A stretch of 38,671 nt of DNA. Origin: Rugamonas sp. GTDB taxonomy: Bacteria > Pseudomonadota > Gammaproteobacteria > Burkholderiales > Burkholderiaceae_D. This document shows, one piece after another, positions 29,163-38,671 of this stretch. The first letter of the stretch is position 1. Every line of letters begins with the position of its first letter. Location: contig NZ_JANXMI010000116.1 of the NCBI RefSeq assembly GCF_025354735.1, positions 1-38,671 of the forward strand, in the 5' to 3' direction. The notes beneath the pieces are model-generated. The model worked only from the letters and a program-made list of their open reading frames with translations, searched no databases and had not been told where the DNA came from. The position numbers and the translations under genes were made by a program.

Positions 29163-30550
29163 TCAGGCGGCGCCGGCGCGCGCGTGTTCCAGCATCGAAC
29201 GGAAGGCGCCGAACACTTTTTGCATCGCCGCTTTTTTGTACGGGAACATGTCCTCCGGGTCCATGGCGTGGACGATCATGGCGTTGTCGGCCTCGAAGAT
29301 CAGCAACGCGCCGTTGGGCATTTCGGCGCAGTCTATGCCCAGATACGGCAGCTGCATGCGGGCGTCGATGGCGCGCAGCGCGGCCGCGTGGCGCGGCGCG
29401 AACTGGCGCTCGAAATTGGCCATGCAGACCGCCTCCTCGGCGCGTTTAAGCGCGCTGTCGGTCATGCCGGCGTTCAGGTAGTGGATCATCCAGTGCTGTG
29501 AAATGGCGTAGTGGCAGATCAGCGGCCGGCCTTCGACCAGCACGATGCGGTACTTGCGGAACATGCCGTCGGCGCCGCGGTAGTCGACGAAGCGTGACAC
29601 GTAGAACATGGCGCCGGCCACCTGCTGCAGATAGGCCGCCAGCGCGGCGGCGTCGTCGATTTTTTCCAGGTCGGTGCCGGCGTGCGAACCGATGGGACGC
29701 ACGATGATGGGGAAGCCGCCGTCCGGCACGATGGCGCCGATGGCCGTGGCGCCGTCGGCCACCGCGTCCAGCACGGCGCGGTCGGCGCGCACCGACACCG
29801 GCATCTCGACGCCGGCCAGGCCGCGCAGCGCGGCGCAGACGCCGTCGCGCGTCAGCACGGCGATGTGTTCGGGGCGGTTGATGACGGGGCGCGGCCAGTC
29901 GCGCACATAGTCGACCAGCCTGCGCAGCAGCGGGCGGTTGGCCTCCGATTCGGCCACCGCCACCAGCAGCACGTCGTGCGGCGGCACGACATCGGGGAAG
30001 GCGCCGGCCGGGGTCAGGTAGAGCAGTTCGAGCGTGACGTCGGACTGCTCGACCAGGAACTCGACCGGCGTGTTCGACATCAGGTCGCCCGGTCCCATGA
30101 CGACCAGCAGCCGCAGGCCTTCCGGCCGCTGCGCCGGCAGCAGGTAGTTAGCTTGCAGGGCGATGGCTTCGGCCTGCACCGCCAGCGCGTGGTCGCGGTG
30201 GCCGGTCAGTTGCAGCACGGTCGAGAAGTCGAGCATGGCGTGGGCGTCGAGCGGGTTGGCGCTGGCGCGCGCCAGCAGCTGCTCGCCCAGCGGCAGCAGG
30301 TCGACGCCGGTGAAGGCCTTGCGCATCAGCGGTGCGACACCGATCAGCGGCAGCGCCGGCGGCGTGGCGGTGGCGTCGGTGTCGATGTCATTGCGGATGC
30401 CGTTATCGTTGTCGATATCGGTGCCGGTGCCGGTGCCGGTGCCGGTGCCGGTGCCGGTGCCGGTGCCGTTATCAGTGTCGATGTCGATGTCGTTGTCGAT
30501 GCCGGTGCCATTATCGGTGCCGATGTCGTTGTCGGGAGGGGCGGCGTGGT

Positions 30551-30554
<4 letters not shown>
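29163..30554 (-). CDS. ATP-grasp-like protein with low-complexity N-terminus
   Basis: The protein has 463 residues. Residues 1-62 are an Asp/Asn/Thr/Gly repeat. A helical TPR-like stretch follows (HAMLDFSTVLQLTGHRDHALAVQAEAI), then an ATP-grasp-like region: RPVINRPEHIAVLTRDG, FPIIVRPIGSHAGTDLEKID, KYRIVLVEGRPLICHYAIS, and GIDCAEMPNGALLIFEADNA, where the acidic residues near the end would hold magnesium. ATP-grasp enzymes join carboxylates to amines or thiols through acyl phosphates. The start at 30554 overlaps the decarboxylase stop by 4 bp. A later start at MRKAFTGVD would drop the repeat. The coupled PLP enzymes suggest a biosynthetic pathway. Confidence 0.72.
30420..30467 (-). repeat. Eight copies of a 6-bp repeat encoding (Thr-Gly)n
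   Basis: GGTGCC is repeated eight times without error on the plus strand. On the minus strand it gives alternating Thr-Gly in the disordered N-terminus of the ATP-grasp-like protein. Related GTCGAT/GTCGTT hexamers (Asp-Asn/Asp-Ile) flank it on both sides. Slippage would change length but keep the frame. Confidence 0.9.
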
Positions 30555-32041
<1,487 letters not shown>

Positions 32042-32289
32042 AGTGTCAAATGGCAATAGCAGGCCCCCATCATAACGGCAATGTCGGCCCGCGCATACCG
32101 CGAGGACACGCGCCTTGCGGTGCCTGCTCGTTGCAACGGCGCGGCGCCATCGATATCGCCTAGAAAAGTTACATGAATTTACACACAGCCCTTCATTTTT
32201 TCCGGCCGCTGCCGTTACCGTAGATATGGGTGGCATGCATCGATAGCACGCAGCGTGCCGCCGCCAGCCGAATGACAGGGAACAGTGCC

Positions 32290-32667
32290 ATGACTATCAC
32301 GCAAACAACGAACGCAGCGGCCACGCCCGCCGCCCCCGATACGGTGGCGGCGCTGGCGGCGTCGCATCCGGCCAAAGCGGCCGTGGCCGCAGTCGCGTCG
32401 GCGGCGGGGTCAAGCCCGGCCGCCGCGAAAAAGGCGGTGGAGCCGAGCCAGACGGATCTGAAAAACTCGGTGGATCAGATCAACCGCTTCCTCAAGGTCA
32501 ACAGCGAGGTCGAGTTCAGCATCGACCACGCCAGCGGCAAATCGGTCATCAAGGTGGTCGATACCGAGACCAACAAGGTGTTGCGCCAGTTTCCATCGGA
32601 GCAAGCGCTGGAAATCGGGCAAAATCTGCAAGACTCGAAAAGCGGCTTAATCAACGTCAAGGCCTGA
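32290..32667 (+). CDS. flaG: FlaG family flagellar protein
   Basis: The protein has 125 residues from ATG 32290. The first 50 residues are Ala-rich and variable. The C-terminal FlaG domain has INRFLKVNSEVEFSIDHASGKSVIKVVD and ETNKVLRQFPSEQALEIGQNL. FlaG is found with flagellin genes and affects filament length in several bacteria. It is isolated here from other flagellar genes, divergent from the decarboxylase across about 250 bp in which I could not find a convincing flagellar sigma-28 promoter. A strong terminator follows. Confidence 0.85.
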   Translation: MTITQTTNAAATPAAPDTVAALAASHPAKAAVAAVASAAGSSPAAAKKAVEPSQTDLKNSVDQINRFLKVNSEVEFSIDHASGKSVIKVVDTETNKVLRQFPSEQALEIGQNLQDSKSGLINVKA

Positions 32668-32701
32668 GACGGGCCGACGGCGGCCGATGGCGGCGCCCAA
32701 T

Positions 32702-32740
32702 AAAAAAAGCACGGCAGGTTGAACCTGGCGTGCTTTTTTT
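32702..32740. terminator. Bidirectional terminator between flaG and efp
   Basis: A run of seven A, a stem GCACGGCAGGTT / AACCTGGCGTGC with one mismatch, and a run of seven T make a symmetrical hairpin. It serves the convergent genes flaG (plus) and efp (minus). Confidence 0.85.
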
Positions 32741-32779
32741 CATTGCCGGCCGCTGTCGCGGTCCGGCAAACGGTGACGA

Positions 32780-33355
32780 TTAGTTGCGCACGACGCGCTT
32801 GTACTCGTTGGTGCGGGTGTCGATTTCGATGACGTCGTCCTGGCTCACGAACAGCGGCACTTGCACGATGTGGCGATGGGCTTCGACGGCGTTTTCGATA
32901 CGCGCTTCCTTCAGGACGTTGCCCGAAGTGTTGCCCTTGACCGCAGGCTCCGAGTACACCACCTGGCGTGCGATGGTCGTTGGCAGCTCGACCGAAATGG
33001 CCTTGCCGTCGTAGAAGATGGCTTCGCATTCCATGCCGTCCTTCAGGTAATGCAGTGCATCGCCCAGGTTTTCTTCTTCGATTTCGTACTGGTTGTATTC
33101 GGTGTCCATGAACACGAACAGCGGGTCGGCGAAATAGGAATAGGTCACCGGCTTCTTGTCGAGCACGACGACTTCAAACTTGTCGTCGCCGCGGAAGACG
33201 TTTTCCAGCGGGCTGTTGGTCAGCAGGTTCTTCATCTTCCATTTGTAGGTGAAGCCCGTGCGGCTGGAACCGTTGACGTCGGAACGCAGAACGATGAACG
33301 GCTTGCTGTCGACCATAATGATGTTGCCAACGCGAATTTCTTTTGCAGGTTTCAT
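32780..33355 (-). CDS. efp: Elongation factor P, arginine-32 type
   Basis: The protein has 191 residues, normal for EF-P (KOW-like N-terminal domain, OB and C-terminal domains). The loop that reaches the peptidyl-transferase centre reads DVNGSSRTGF with Arg at position 32, where E. coli has a lysine. Arg32 EF-P is activated by rhamnosylation through EarP, whose gene lies just upstream. EF-P rescues ribosomes stalled at polyproline. The start at 33355 gives the standard MKPAKEIRVG N-terminus. The 139-bp region between earP and efp is AT-richer and probably holds a promoter of its own. Confidence 0.97.
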   Translation of the reverse strand: MKPAKEIRVGNIIMVDSKPFIVLRSDVNGSSRTGFTYKWKMKNLLTNSPLENVFRGDDKFEVVVLDKKPVTYSYFADPLFVFMDTEYNQYEIEEENLGDALHYLKDGMECEAIFYDGKAISVELPTTIARQVVYSEPAVKGNTSGNVLKEARIENAVEAHRHIVQVPLFVSQDDVIEIDTRTNEYKRVVRN

Positions 33356-33494
33356 AAAAAGTGTACGTAAAAAGTGGGTTGCATAAAAATCATCTGTCGC
33401 CTGCGGGCCCAAAAGCGCCGTCTGCTCACGTTTGATCGAAAAAATACGTTCTAAATTAACCCAACATTTTACCTGAGTTTTTGCGCTTAGCCTA

Positions 33495-34652
33495 TCAAAG
33501 CGAGGCGGCAAACGTCAGCAAATTGCCGGCCAGATCGCCATGCCCGCTCATTTCCTGTTGCCAGGCCGACGATTGCAGGCCTATGGCGGGCAGCTCGGCC
33601 TGCAATCGGCTCCACAGCACGGGCCAGTCGGCCGGCCCGGCGGCGGCGTCGTTCCACTGCAGGGCGAAGGCGGACAGGCTGTCGAGACGGTCGGCGTAGA
33701 CCTGTAAAAACGCCCGCAATTTCTTGTGGTGCAGATTATCGTCCTGCGGGTAGATATGCCAGATGAACGGCCGGTTGGCCCACTGGGCGCGCACGAACGA
33801 GTCTTCGCCGCGCACGAAATTGACGTCGCAGGCCCACAACAGGCGGTCGTAATCGGGCTGCGCGACGAACGGCAGCACGCGCACGGTCAGCGCGCCGTGG
33901 GTGCGCGCCGCGCCGGCCGCCGCTGGCGCGCCGAGAAAGGCTTGCACGGCGTCGGTAGCGACGCCTTCCGGCACCAGGCAGGTGATGGCGTCCGGTCCGG
34001 CCCGCCATGCGTCGAACAGGGCCGCGACCGGCGCGTGCGGATAGCAGAACAGCGACACCTTCAGCGACGCCATCTCGGCCGCCGTGACGCCGAACGGCGC
34101 CAGGAAGGCGGAGCGCGCCGCCGCATCCGACTGGAACGCCAGGCGCTGCCGGTCGAGCACCGCTTCGCGCAGCAGGCCGCCGGTTTTACCGTTGAAGCCG
34201 GGGAAGAAAAAATGCTTGGTCAGCGGCAGGCGCGGATGCGGCGACGGCAGCGTGTGGCAACCTTCGACCCACTCCTCGGCCGTCAGCCCCTCCAGATTGA
34301 GCCAGACCGGACGCGGCGTGCTCTGGGCCATGGCCGCGATATAGCCGTCCGGGATATCGCAGGCGAAAAATTCGATGACTATATCGGCCACATCGGCGGC
34401 GCTGAAGACGCCGTCGTTGTCGCGCCAGTGGCGCACGTCCACGCCGTCGACCCGCTGACGCTCCGCCGCGAGCGCGACGGCCGGGCAAATCCGCCGAAAA
34501 CTGGGCAAGTCATCGACCCACAGCGTGACGGCCACGCCGTGCTCCTGGTGCAGTTGCCGGGCCAGGCGCCAGCAGATGCCGATATCGCCATAGTTGTCGA
34601 CCACCTTGCAGAACAGGGCCAGGGTGGGCGGGGAGGTGTTTTCTGAGGACAT
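33495..34652 (-). CDS. earP: EF-P arginine rhamnosyltransferase EarP
   Basis: The protein has 385 residues from ATG 34652. The N-terminus has the diagnostic FCKVVDNYGDIGICWRLARQL with the conserved Asp residues of the active site. The C-terminal GT-B half holds FVRGEDSFVRAQWANRPFIWHIYPQ, the nucleotide-sugar site. EarP moves rhamnose from dTDP-rhamnose onto Arg32 of EF-P. It is directly upstream of efp on the same strand, the usual betaproteobacterial arrangement, and EF-P here does carry Arg32. It appears intact. Confidence 0.96.
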   Translation of the reverse strand: MSSENTSPPTLALFCKVVDNYGDIGICWRLARQLHQEHGVAVTLWVDDLPSFRRICPAVALAAERQRVDGVDVRHWRDNDGVFSAADVADIVIEFFACDIPDGYIAAMAQSTPRPVWLNLEGLTAEEWVEGCHTLPSPHPRLPLTKHFFFPGFNGKTGGLLREAVLDRQRLAFQSDAAARSAFLAPFGVTAAEMASLKVSLFCYPHAPVAALFDAWRAGPDAITCLVPEGVATDAVQAFLGAPAAAGAARTHGALTVRVLPFVAQPDYDRLLWACDVNFVRGEDSFVRAQWANRPFIWHIYPQDDNLHHKKLRAFLQVYADRLDSLSAFALQWNDAAAGPADWPVLWSRLQAELPAIGLQSSAWQQEMSGHGDLAGNLLTFAASL

Positions 34653-34965
34653 GGGTAAGAAGGGAAGAAGTGCGCCCGCGCATGATAGACGATTAGCCGC
34701 TTGGTTGCTTAGCCGATAGTGTGCCCGGCCACCATTCTTTACGCGCATTTGAACCGAGAGTATCAAAACTTCCGCAAAAGGCACCGGTCCAATCGTCACT
34801 AGCGTCGAGCAAGGCCTAGTAAAACATGCCCGCCCGCCGCTCCTTGCCGGACGTGAACGGGTATCTATCAATCTGGATCGCTGCGGCCAGCCCGGCGTCG
34901 GTAAGGATGACAGGCAAAGCGGCGCACGGCGCGGCTCCAGCATCGAATAACAACGGAGTACAACC
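34653..34965. other. Intergenic region between divergent earP and the repeat gene
   Basis: These 313 bp separate two divergent genes and should hold both promoters. Composition is mixed and I find no further gene, no clear -35/-10 pair and no recognisable operator. AACGGAG before 34966 is the ribosome binding site of the repeat gene. Confidence 0.6.
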
Positions 34966-35915
34966 ATGAATGAATATCAACAATATTATGGACAGCCGGC
35001 ACCACAGGGCCTGGCCCCCAGGGCTTCTTCGGCGGCTTGATCGGCGCGCCGCTGGGCGGCCTGATCGGTCGCGGCATCGGCGGCCTGTTCGGCAATTCCC
35101 ACCTGGGCGGACAGATCGGCCAGATCGCCGGCGGCATCGGCGGCTCCATCCTGCCGTTCAGCGCCGACCCGGTGGCGGCGGCCTACGCACAGCAAGCGCA
35201 ACAACAGCAACTGCAACAACTGCAACAACTGCAGCAACTGCAACAGATGTAGCAGATGCAGCCGGCGCAACTGGCCCCGCAAGGCTGGTTCGGCAATCTG
35301 ATCGGCTCGGTCGCCCAGCCGCTGGGCAGCACCATCGGCGGCTGGCTCGGCAACGCGGGCGTCGGCAGCACCATCGGCAATGTGGCCGGCCAGCTGGGCC
35401 GCATGCTGCCCTTCTCGGCCGATCCCGTGACGGCGGCCTACGCGCAGCAGGCGCAGATGCAGCAACAGGCGCAGCAACTGCAACAACTACAGCAATTGCA
35501 GCAGTAACTACAGCAGCAACAGCAACTTCAACAACTTCAGCAGCTTCAGGCGCAGCAGGGGCAGCAGGGGCAGCCAGGCCAGATCGCGCCGCAGGGCTGG
35601 TTCGGCAACCTGATCGGCTCGGTCGCCCAACCGCTGGGCGGTGCCATCGGCGGCCTGTTCGGCCATGCCGGCATCGGCAACACCATAGGCGGGGTGGCGG
35701 GCCAACTGGGCCGCATGCTGCCGTTCGCCGTCGATCCGGTGACGGCCGCCTATGCGCAGCAAATCGCACAGCAACAGCAACTGGCGCAACTGGCCCAGCA
35801 ACAAGCCCAACTGGGACAACTGACGCAGGCCGCGCAACCGGGCAATAGCTACTACCCCGGCTATCCGCTGGGCCAGGTCGGCAATATGTATAGCGGCCAG
35901 CAAACGGTGCATTAA
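34966..35915 (+). pseudogene. Glycine-zipper/glutamine repeat protein, interrupted three times
   Basis: ATG 34966 follows GGAG and starts MNEYQQYYGQPAPQGLAP. There a C5 run at 35016-35020 breaks the frame; one more C would restore LAPQGFFGGLIGAPLGG. In the restored frame the gene has three repeat units of 60-62 residues separated by Gln/Leu-rich linkers. Two in-frame stops fall in those linkers, TAG 35250-35252 and TAA 35505-35507; each is one C-to-T change from a Gln codon. Each unit has a Gly-x3-Gly rich hydrophobic part followed by LPFSADPVTAAYAQQ or similar. The last section ends YPGYPLGQVGNMYSGQQTVH. No signal peptide is seen. An intact version would be about 316 residues. The first unit alone could still be a short protein if the C run slips. 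Confidence 0.75.
35011..35762 (+). repeat. Three diverged repeat units of about 180 bp
   Basis: Units lie at about 35011-35195 (185 bp, one short of 186), 35271-35450 and 35583-35762 (180 bp each). Units 2 and 3 share APQGWFGNLIGSVAQPLG almost exactly; unit 1 is more diverged. Linkers are CAG/CAA/CTG-rich and variable in length. The pattern shows past duplication of one module. Confidence 0.88.
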
Positions 35916-35933
35916 TCGGCACGCCATGCCGGC

Positions 35934-35995
35934 AACGCGGCGGCGGCCATGCCCCGCCGCGTTCGGCCCTTCCCTCCCGCCACGGCGCGGGAGGG
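35934..35995. other. Two perfect GC-rich hairpins downstream of the repeat gene
   Basis: The first hairpin has 10-bp arms at 35934-35943 and 35954-35963. The second has 9-bp arms at 35972-35980 and 35987-35995. There is no T run. They lie between the repeat gene and the I9-like gene and could end or attenuate transcription, or protect an mRNA end. Confidence 0.6.
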
Positions 35996-36037
35996 CCTAC
36001 CGCTGCACCAGGGATTCAGGAGTTCAGGAGTTTATAT

Positions 36038-36304
36038 ATGCCACGACAAGACGAAGCGGATACGGTCGGATCGACCAGATATCTGATACGCGCCAAGGAT
36101 GACGCTCCCATTAACGATGTGCTTACCGAACTGGCGGACGATCCCGACGTCGAACTGGTCGACCTGATCGGCCCCAGGGACAGGCCGCATACGGCGGTGG
36201 TGGACATCAGCGCCGACAAGGCGCGTGACCTGGTGCAGCGTTTTATTTCAAACAATCAGCAAGTGATTATCGAACCGGACCGGCCGCTGTCGCCCTTGGG
36301 CTGA
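36038..36304 (+). CDS. Small stand-alone I9-like (subtilase propeptide) protein
   Basis: The protein has 88 residues, with AGGAG upstream inside a doubled TTCAGGAG. TRYLIRAKDDAPINDVLTEL, then VELVDLIG, then AVVDISADKARDLVQRFI and VIIEPDRPL follow the beta-alpha-beta layout of peptidase inhibitor I9 domains. In subtilases these domains act as propeptide chaperone and inhibitor. No signal peptide is present. The next gene, 25 bp away, is a subtilase with its own similar N-terminal domain ending LIVEQDQHL, so this small protein may act in trans on that enzyme. The fold is inferred from pattern only. Confidence 0.65.
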   Translation: MPRQDEADTVGSTRYLIRAKDDAPINDVLTELADDPDVELVDLIGPRDRPHTAVVDISADKARDLVQRFISNNQQVIIEPDRPLSPLG

Positions 36305-36329
36305 CCGCGCCGGACTGAAAGGAATTCTC

Positions 36330-38423
36330 ATGGCTAAAAATCCTTACGGCGGCGCTCCGGCGTCGCCTGACACCGGCGCCAGCACCGACGGCGCCTCGTC
36401 CGAATCGACGGTGGACGACAACCACGGCGGCGCGGCGCGCAACGGCGGCAGCGACCAGCGCCAGGCGGGCGGCAGCGAAGCAGGCGGCGCTGATGCGGGC
36501 GGCACGCGCGGCGGCGGCGGCGGCGGCAACAGCAGCGGCAGCACCAACAATAGCGGCGGCAACAATAGCAACGCCAACGACGCCGGCCGCACCACCGTCG
36601 GCGCCCGCAAAAAACAATTCATCATCACGCCACGGCAGGCGCCCGACGGCCTGCAAACCATGAACTTCCAGCCGCTGCAATTTTCCGTGCTGGAGCAGGC
36701 GCTGCGCAACAGCGCCGACATCGAGGTGGTCGACACCATCGCGCCCGAATCCGTCGTCGGCGCGCTGGCCGATGGCATTAGCGGCAGCACGCACGGCGTG
36801 CTGGTGGCGCGCATGACGGATCAAAAGGCCGGCCTGCTGCATCAACAGGGACAGGGCCGCCTGATCGTCGAGCAGGACCAGCACCTGGGCTTGATGGATG
36901 CCACGCGGCGCCAGCCCGCCCTGGACAGCAGCCTGATGCCGAACGGCGGCCCGGTGCTGTCGGCCGTGGTGTCGGTGGTCGGCAAGGACGGCGCGCCGCT
37001 GGCGGACGCGGAAGTGTCGCTGTTCGGCAGCATGTTGCCGGCCACCGGCACCACCGACGCCAGCGGCCAGGTCCAGCTGTCGCTGCTGGGCGAGACGGCC
37101 GCCACCGTGCGCGGCTTGTACGTGCAGCCGAAAGCCGATTACTGGAGCTTTTACCAGCGCGATCCCGACCTCAGCAGCGAGCAGGTCAACGTCGTCGCGC
37201 TGCGCGCGCTGTCGGACTGGCCGGCGCTGGCCGGCTTCCCGGCGCAGCGCGCCTTCGGCTGGGGCCAGAAGGCGATGCGGCTCGACCAGCTGCCGGGCAG
37301 CTACCGCGGCGCCGGCGTCAAGGTCGCCGTCATCGATTCGGGCGTGGCCACCACCCACCGTAATCTGAACACGATACGGGCCGGCTTCGACGTGATCGAC
37401 AAGCTGAGCAATCCCGACGGCTGGAATGTCGACACGCTGGGCCACGGCTCGCACTGCGCCGGCCTGATCGCGGCGGCCGACATCGCCTCCGGCATACGCG
37501 GCTTCGCGCCCGACGCCGAGATCCACGTCTGCAAGCTCTTCCCCGGCGGCCAGATCAGCCAGCTGATCGACGCCCTGGAATACTGCATCGACAAGCAGAT
37601 CGACGTCGTCAACCTGAGCCTGGGCGGCGCCGACACGTCGGAAGCGCTGGAGCAGCAAATCCTGCGCGCGAAACGGGCCGGCATCGCCTGCATCGTCGCG
37701 GCCGGCAATTCCGGCGACGCCGTCCAATATCCGGCCTCGTCGCCCAACGTGCTGGCGGTGGCCGCCATCGGCAAGCTCGACGAATTCCCGGCCGACAGCT
37801 ACCACGCGCAGACGCTGGACTCCAACGTCGACGCCAACGGTTACTTCGCGGCCAAGTTCAGCTGCCACGGCCCGCAGATCGCCGTGTGCGCGCCCGGCGT
37901 GGCGATCACGTCCTGCGTGCCGCCGAATAATTTCGCGGCATGGGACGGCACGTCGATGGCCGCGCCCCACGTCACGGGCCTGGCCGCGCTGACGCTGGCC
38001 CACCATCCGGACTTCCAGTCGCTCTACCAGACGCGCGGCCCGGACCGGGTCGAGCGCCTGTTCCAGCTCATCAAGCTGAGCGCGCGCCGCGTCAGCCTGG
38101 GCGACCAGAGCCGCACCGGCTATGGCTTGCCCGACGTGCTGGTGGCGGTGGGCCTGCAAGCGCAGCCTGGAACGGCTGTGGCGCAGGCGGCGGTGGCGCC
38201 GCAGGGCCTGATGCCACAGGCCGGCCTGGCCGCCATGCTGGGCCATCCCTATGTGCCCAATGTCGGCGGCGCCATCGGCCCCGGCGCGGCCGATCCCTAT
38301 GGACTCGACGCGGCCCGGGTCGCCTATGCGGCTTATGCGCCGTGGTATGCGCCGCTGGGGCAGTTGCCGGGTTGGCAGTTCGGCAATCCGCGCGGGCCCC
38401 TGTATGGCCGCAACGGCTGGTAA
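36330..38423 (+). CDS. Subtilisin-like serine protease (S8 family), no signal peptide
   Basis: The protein has 697 residues; AAGGA precedes the ATG. Residues 1-90 are a Gly/Ser/Asn-rich disordered lead. An I9-like prodomain follows at about 95-188 (KKQFIITPRQ to RLIVEQDQHL), then a small beta domain 208-275 (SVVGKDGAPLADAEVSLFGS, carboxypeptidase-regulatory-like). The catalytic domain starts near 310 with Asp336 (VAVIDSGV), His372 (LGHGSHCAG), Asn460 (AAGNSG) and Ser542 (GTSMAAPHVTG), so the triad is complete. The tail 610-697 is Gly/Pro/Tyr-rich and includes VAPQGLMPQAGLAAMLG and GWQFGN, reminiscent of the repeat gene upstream. With no signal peptide it acts in the cytoplasm or leaves by a non-Sec route. 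Confidence 0.9.
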   Translation: MAKNPYGGAPASPDTGASTDGASSESTVDDNHGGAARNGGSDQRQAGGSEAGGADAGGTRGGGGGGNSSGSTNNSGGNNSNANDAGRTTVGARKKQFIITPRQAPDGLQTMNFQPLQFSVLEQALRNSADIEVVDTIAPESVVGALADGISGSTHGVLVARMTDQKAGLLHQQGQGRLIVEQDQHLGLMDATRRQPALDSSLMPNGGPVLSAVVSVVGKDGAPLADAEVSLFGSMLPATGTTDASGQVQLSLLGETAATVRGLYVQPKADYWSFYQRDPDLSSEQVNVVALRALSDWPALAGFPAQRAFGWGQKAMRLDQLPGSYRGAGVKVAVIDSGVATTHRNLNTIRAGFDVIDKLSNPDGWNVDTLGHGSHCAGLIAAADIASGIRGFAPDAEIHVCKLFPGGQISQLIDALEYCIDKQIDVVNLSLGGADTSEALEQQILRAKRAGIACIVAAGNSGDAVQYPASSPNVLAVAAIGKLDEFPADSYHAQTLDSNVDANGYFAAKFSCHGPQIAVCAPGVAITSCVPPNNFAAWDGTSMAAPHVTGLAALTLAHHPDFQSLYQTRGPDRVERLFQLIKLSARRVSLGDQSRTGYGLPDVLVAVGLQAQPGTAVAQAAVAPQGLMPQAGLAAMLGHPYVPNVGGAIGPGAADPYGLDAARVAYAAYAPWYAPLGQLPGWQFGNPRGPLYGRNGW

Positions 38424-38450
38424 AGGAGTGCGTGAAAAGCGCGCGACCAT

Positions 38451-38479
38451 GCAAAAAGCCGCACTAGGCGGCTTTTTGC
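38451..38479. terminator. Bidirectional terminator after the subtilase gene
   Basis: Perfect 12-bp arms GCAAAAAGCCGC (38451-38462) and GCGGCTTTTTGC (38468-38479) enclose a 5-nt loop. It is placed to end both the subtilase transcript and the tRNA-Glu transcript arriving from the right. Confidence 0.85.
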
Positions 38480-38485
38480 AAAATC

Positions 38486-38561
38486 TGGCGTCCCCAAGGG
38501 GATTCGAACCCCTGTACTCACCGTGAAAGGGTGATGTCCTAGGCCTCTAGACGATGGGGAC
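38486..38561 (-). tRNA. tRNA-Glu (anticodon UUC)
   Basis: This is a 76-nt gene with CCA encoded. On the minus strand it begins GTCCCCATCGTCTAGAGGCC, has CTTTCAC in the anticodon loop (UUC), the T loop GGTTCGAATCC, and an acceptor stem GTCCCC/GGGGAC. All arms pair as in bacterial tRNA-Glu. Confidence 0.97.
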
Positions 38562-38634
38562 AGAAACCTGTCCTTGGATGCTGGCGCATCCAGACCTGAT
38601 ACTACTTGGATACTACGATTGCTACTGAAAATCC

Positions 38635-38671
38635 TGGCGTCCCCAAGGGGATTCGAACCCCTGTACTCACC
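38635..38671 (-). tRNA. Second tRNA-Glu, partial at the window edge
   Basis: The last 37 bases are identical to the 3' half of the tRNA-Glu gene at 38486-38561, including CCA and the T arm. The copy runs off the right edge. The two genes are 73 bp apart and would be transcribed together leftward. Confidence 0.93.

Noticed and set aside
32042..32289. Sigma-28 promoter for flaG
   Set aside because: GCCGTTAC resembles the -10 box, but no TAAA element lies at the right distance.
35195..35580. CAG/CAA repeat blocks as a possible CRISPR or satellite array
   Set aside because: There are no fixed-length spacers. The repeats are glutamine codons in frame with the flanking repeat units.
38486..38671. 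Tandem tRNA-Glu genes as an integration site for the T6SS or subtilase region
   Set aside because: No integrase lies next to them, and the second identical stretch is a second tRNA gene, not an attachment-site remnant.

Overview
The window looks like a chromosomal segment of a GC-rich betaproteobacterium, most likely Oxalobacteraceae (Massilia/Duganella/Janthinobacterium type). The main clues are an arginine-32 elongation factor P beside its rhamnosyltransferase EarP, a betaproteobacterial-style type VI secretion (T6SS) gene order, and a uniformly high-GC coding bias. The exception is the left edge (about 1-745), which is visibly AT-richer and holds mobile-element debris.

Layout. (1) 1-1083: an IS66-type TnpA fragment, a truncated tyrosine-recombinase-like gene, and a PA0069-type radical SAM gene cut just before its iron-sulfur cysteines, with its LexA box still in place. 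(2) 1352-6821: a three-gene chaperone operon, DUF2760 / Hsp70 / Hsp70 with a DUF3731-like C-terminus. (3) 6939-9791: a lipoprotein, a DTW-domain tRNA modification enzyme and a chemotaxis receptor whose C-terminal pentapeptide is out of frame. (4) 9943-25087: a T6SS locus with tssA, clpV, hcp, tssC, tssB, a TPR lipoprotein, tssJ, tssL, an OmpA/BON protein, tagF, tssM and a membrane M15 peptidase. (5) 25221-27666: an unknown membrane protein, Hsp20 and a HELGH metallopeptidase. (6) 27663-32041: a tightly overlapped three-gene operon of PLP decarboxylase, ATP-grasp-like protein and second PLP enzyme, resembling a small-molecule pathway. (7) 32290-34652: flaG, efp, earP. (8) 34966-38423: a broken glycine-zipper/glutamine repeat gene, a small I9-like protein and a subtilase without a signal peptide. 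(9) 38486-38671: two tandem tRNA-Glu genes, the second cut by the window edge.

The most notable pattern is in the T6SS. Sheath, tube, membrane complex, ATPase and accessory genes are present. The four core baseplate genes are not: tssE, tssF and tssG are absent from between hcp and clpV, and tssK from between tssJ and tssL. In addition tssC is frameshifted near its end, ClpV appears to lack part of the first AAA+ lid, and the M15 peptidase is frameshifted before its last zinc ligand. This is either a decaying or split T6SS or, for the small indels, partly sequence error. The best candidate for an undescribed system is the right-hand module: a three-unit glycine-zipper repeat protein, a stand-alone I9-like inhibitor or chaperone, and a subtilase whose tail carries a related APQG motif.
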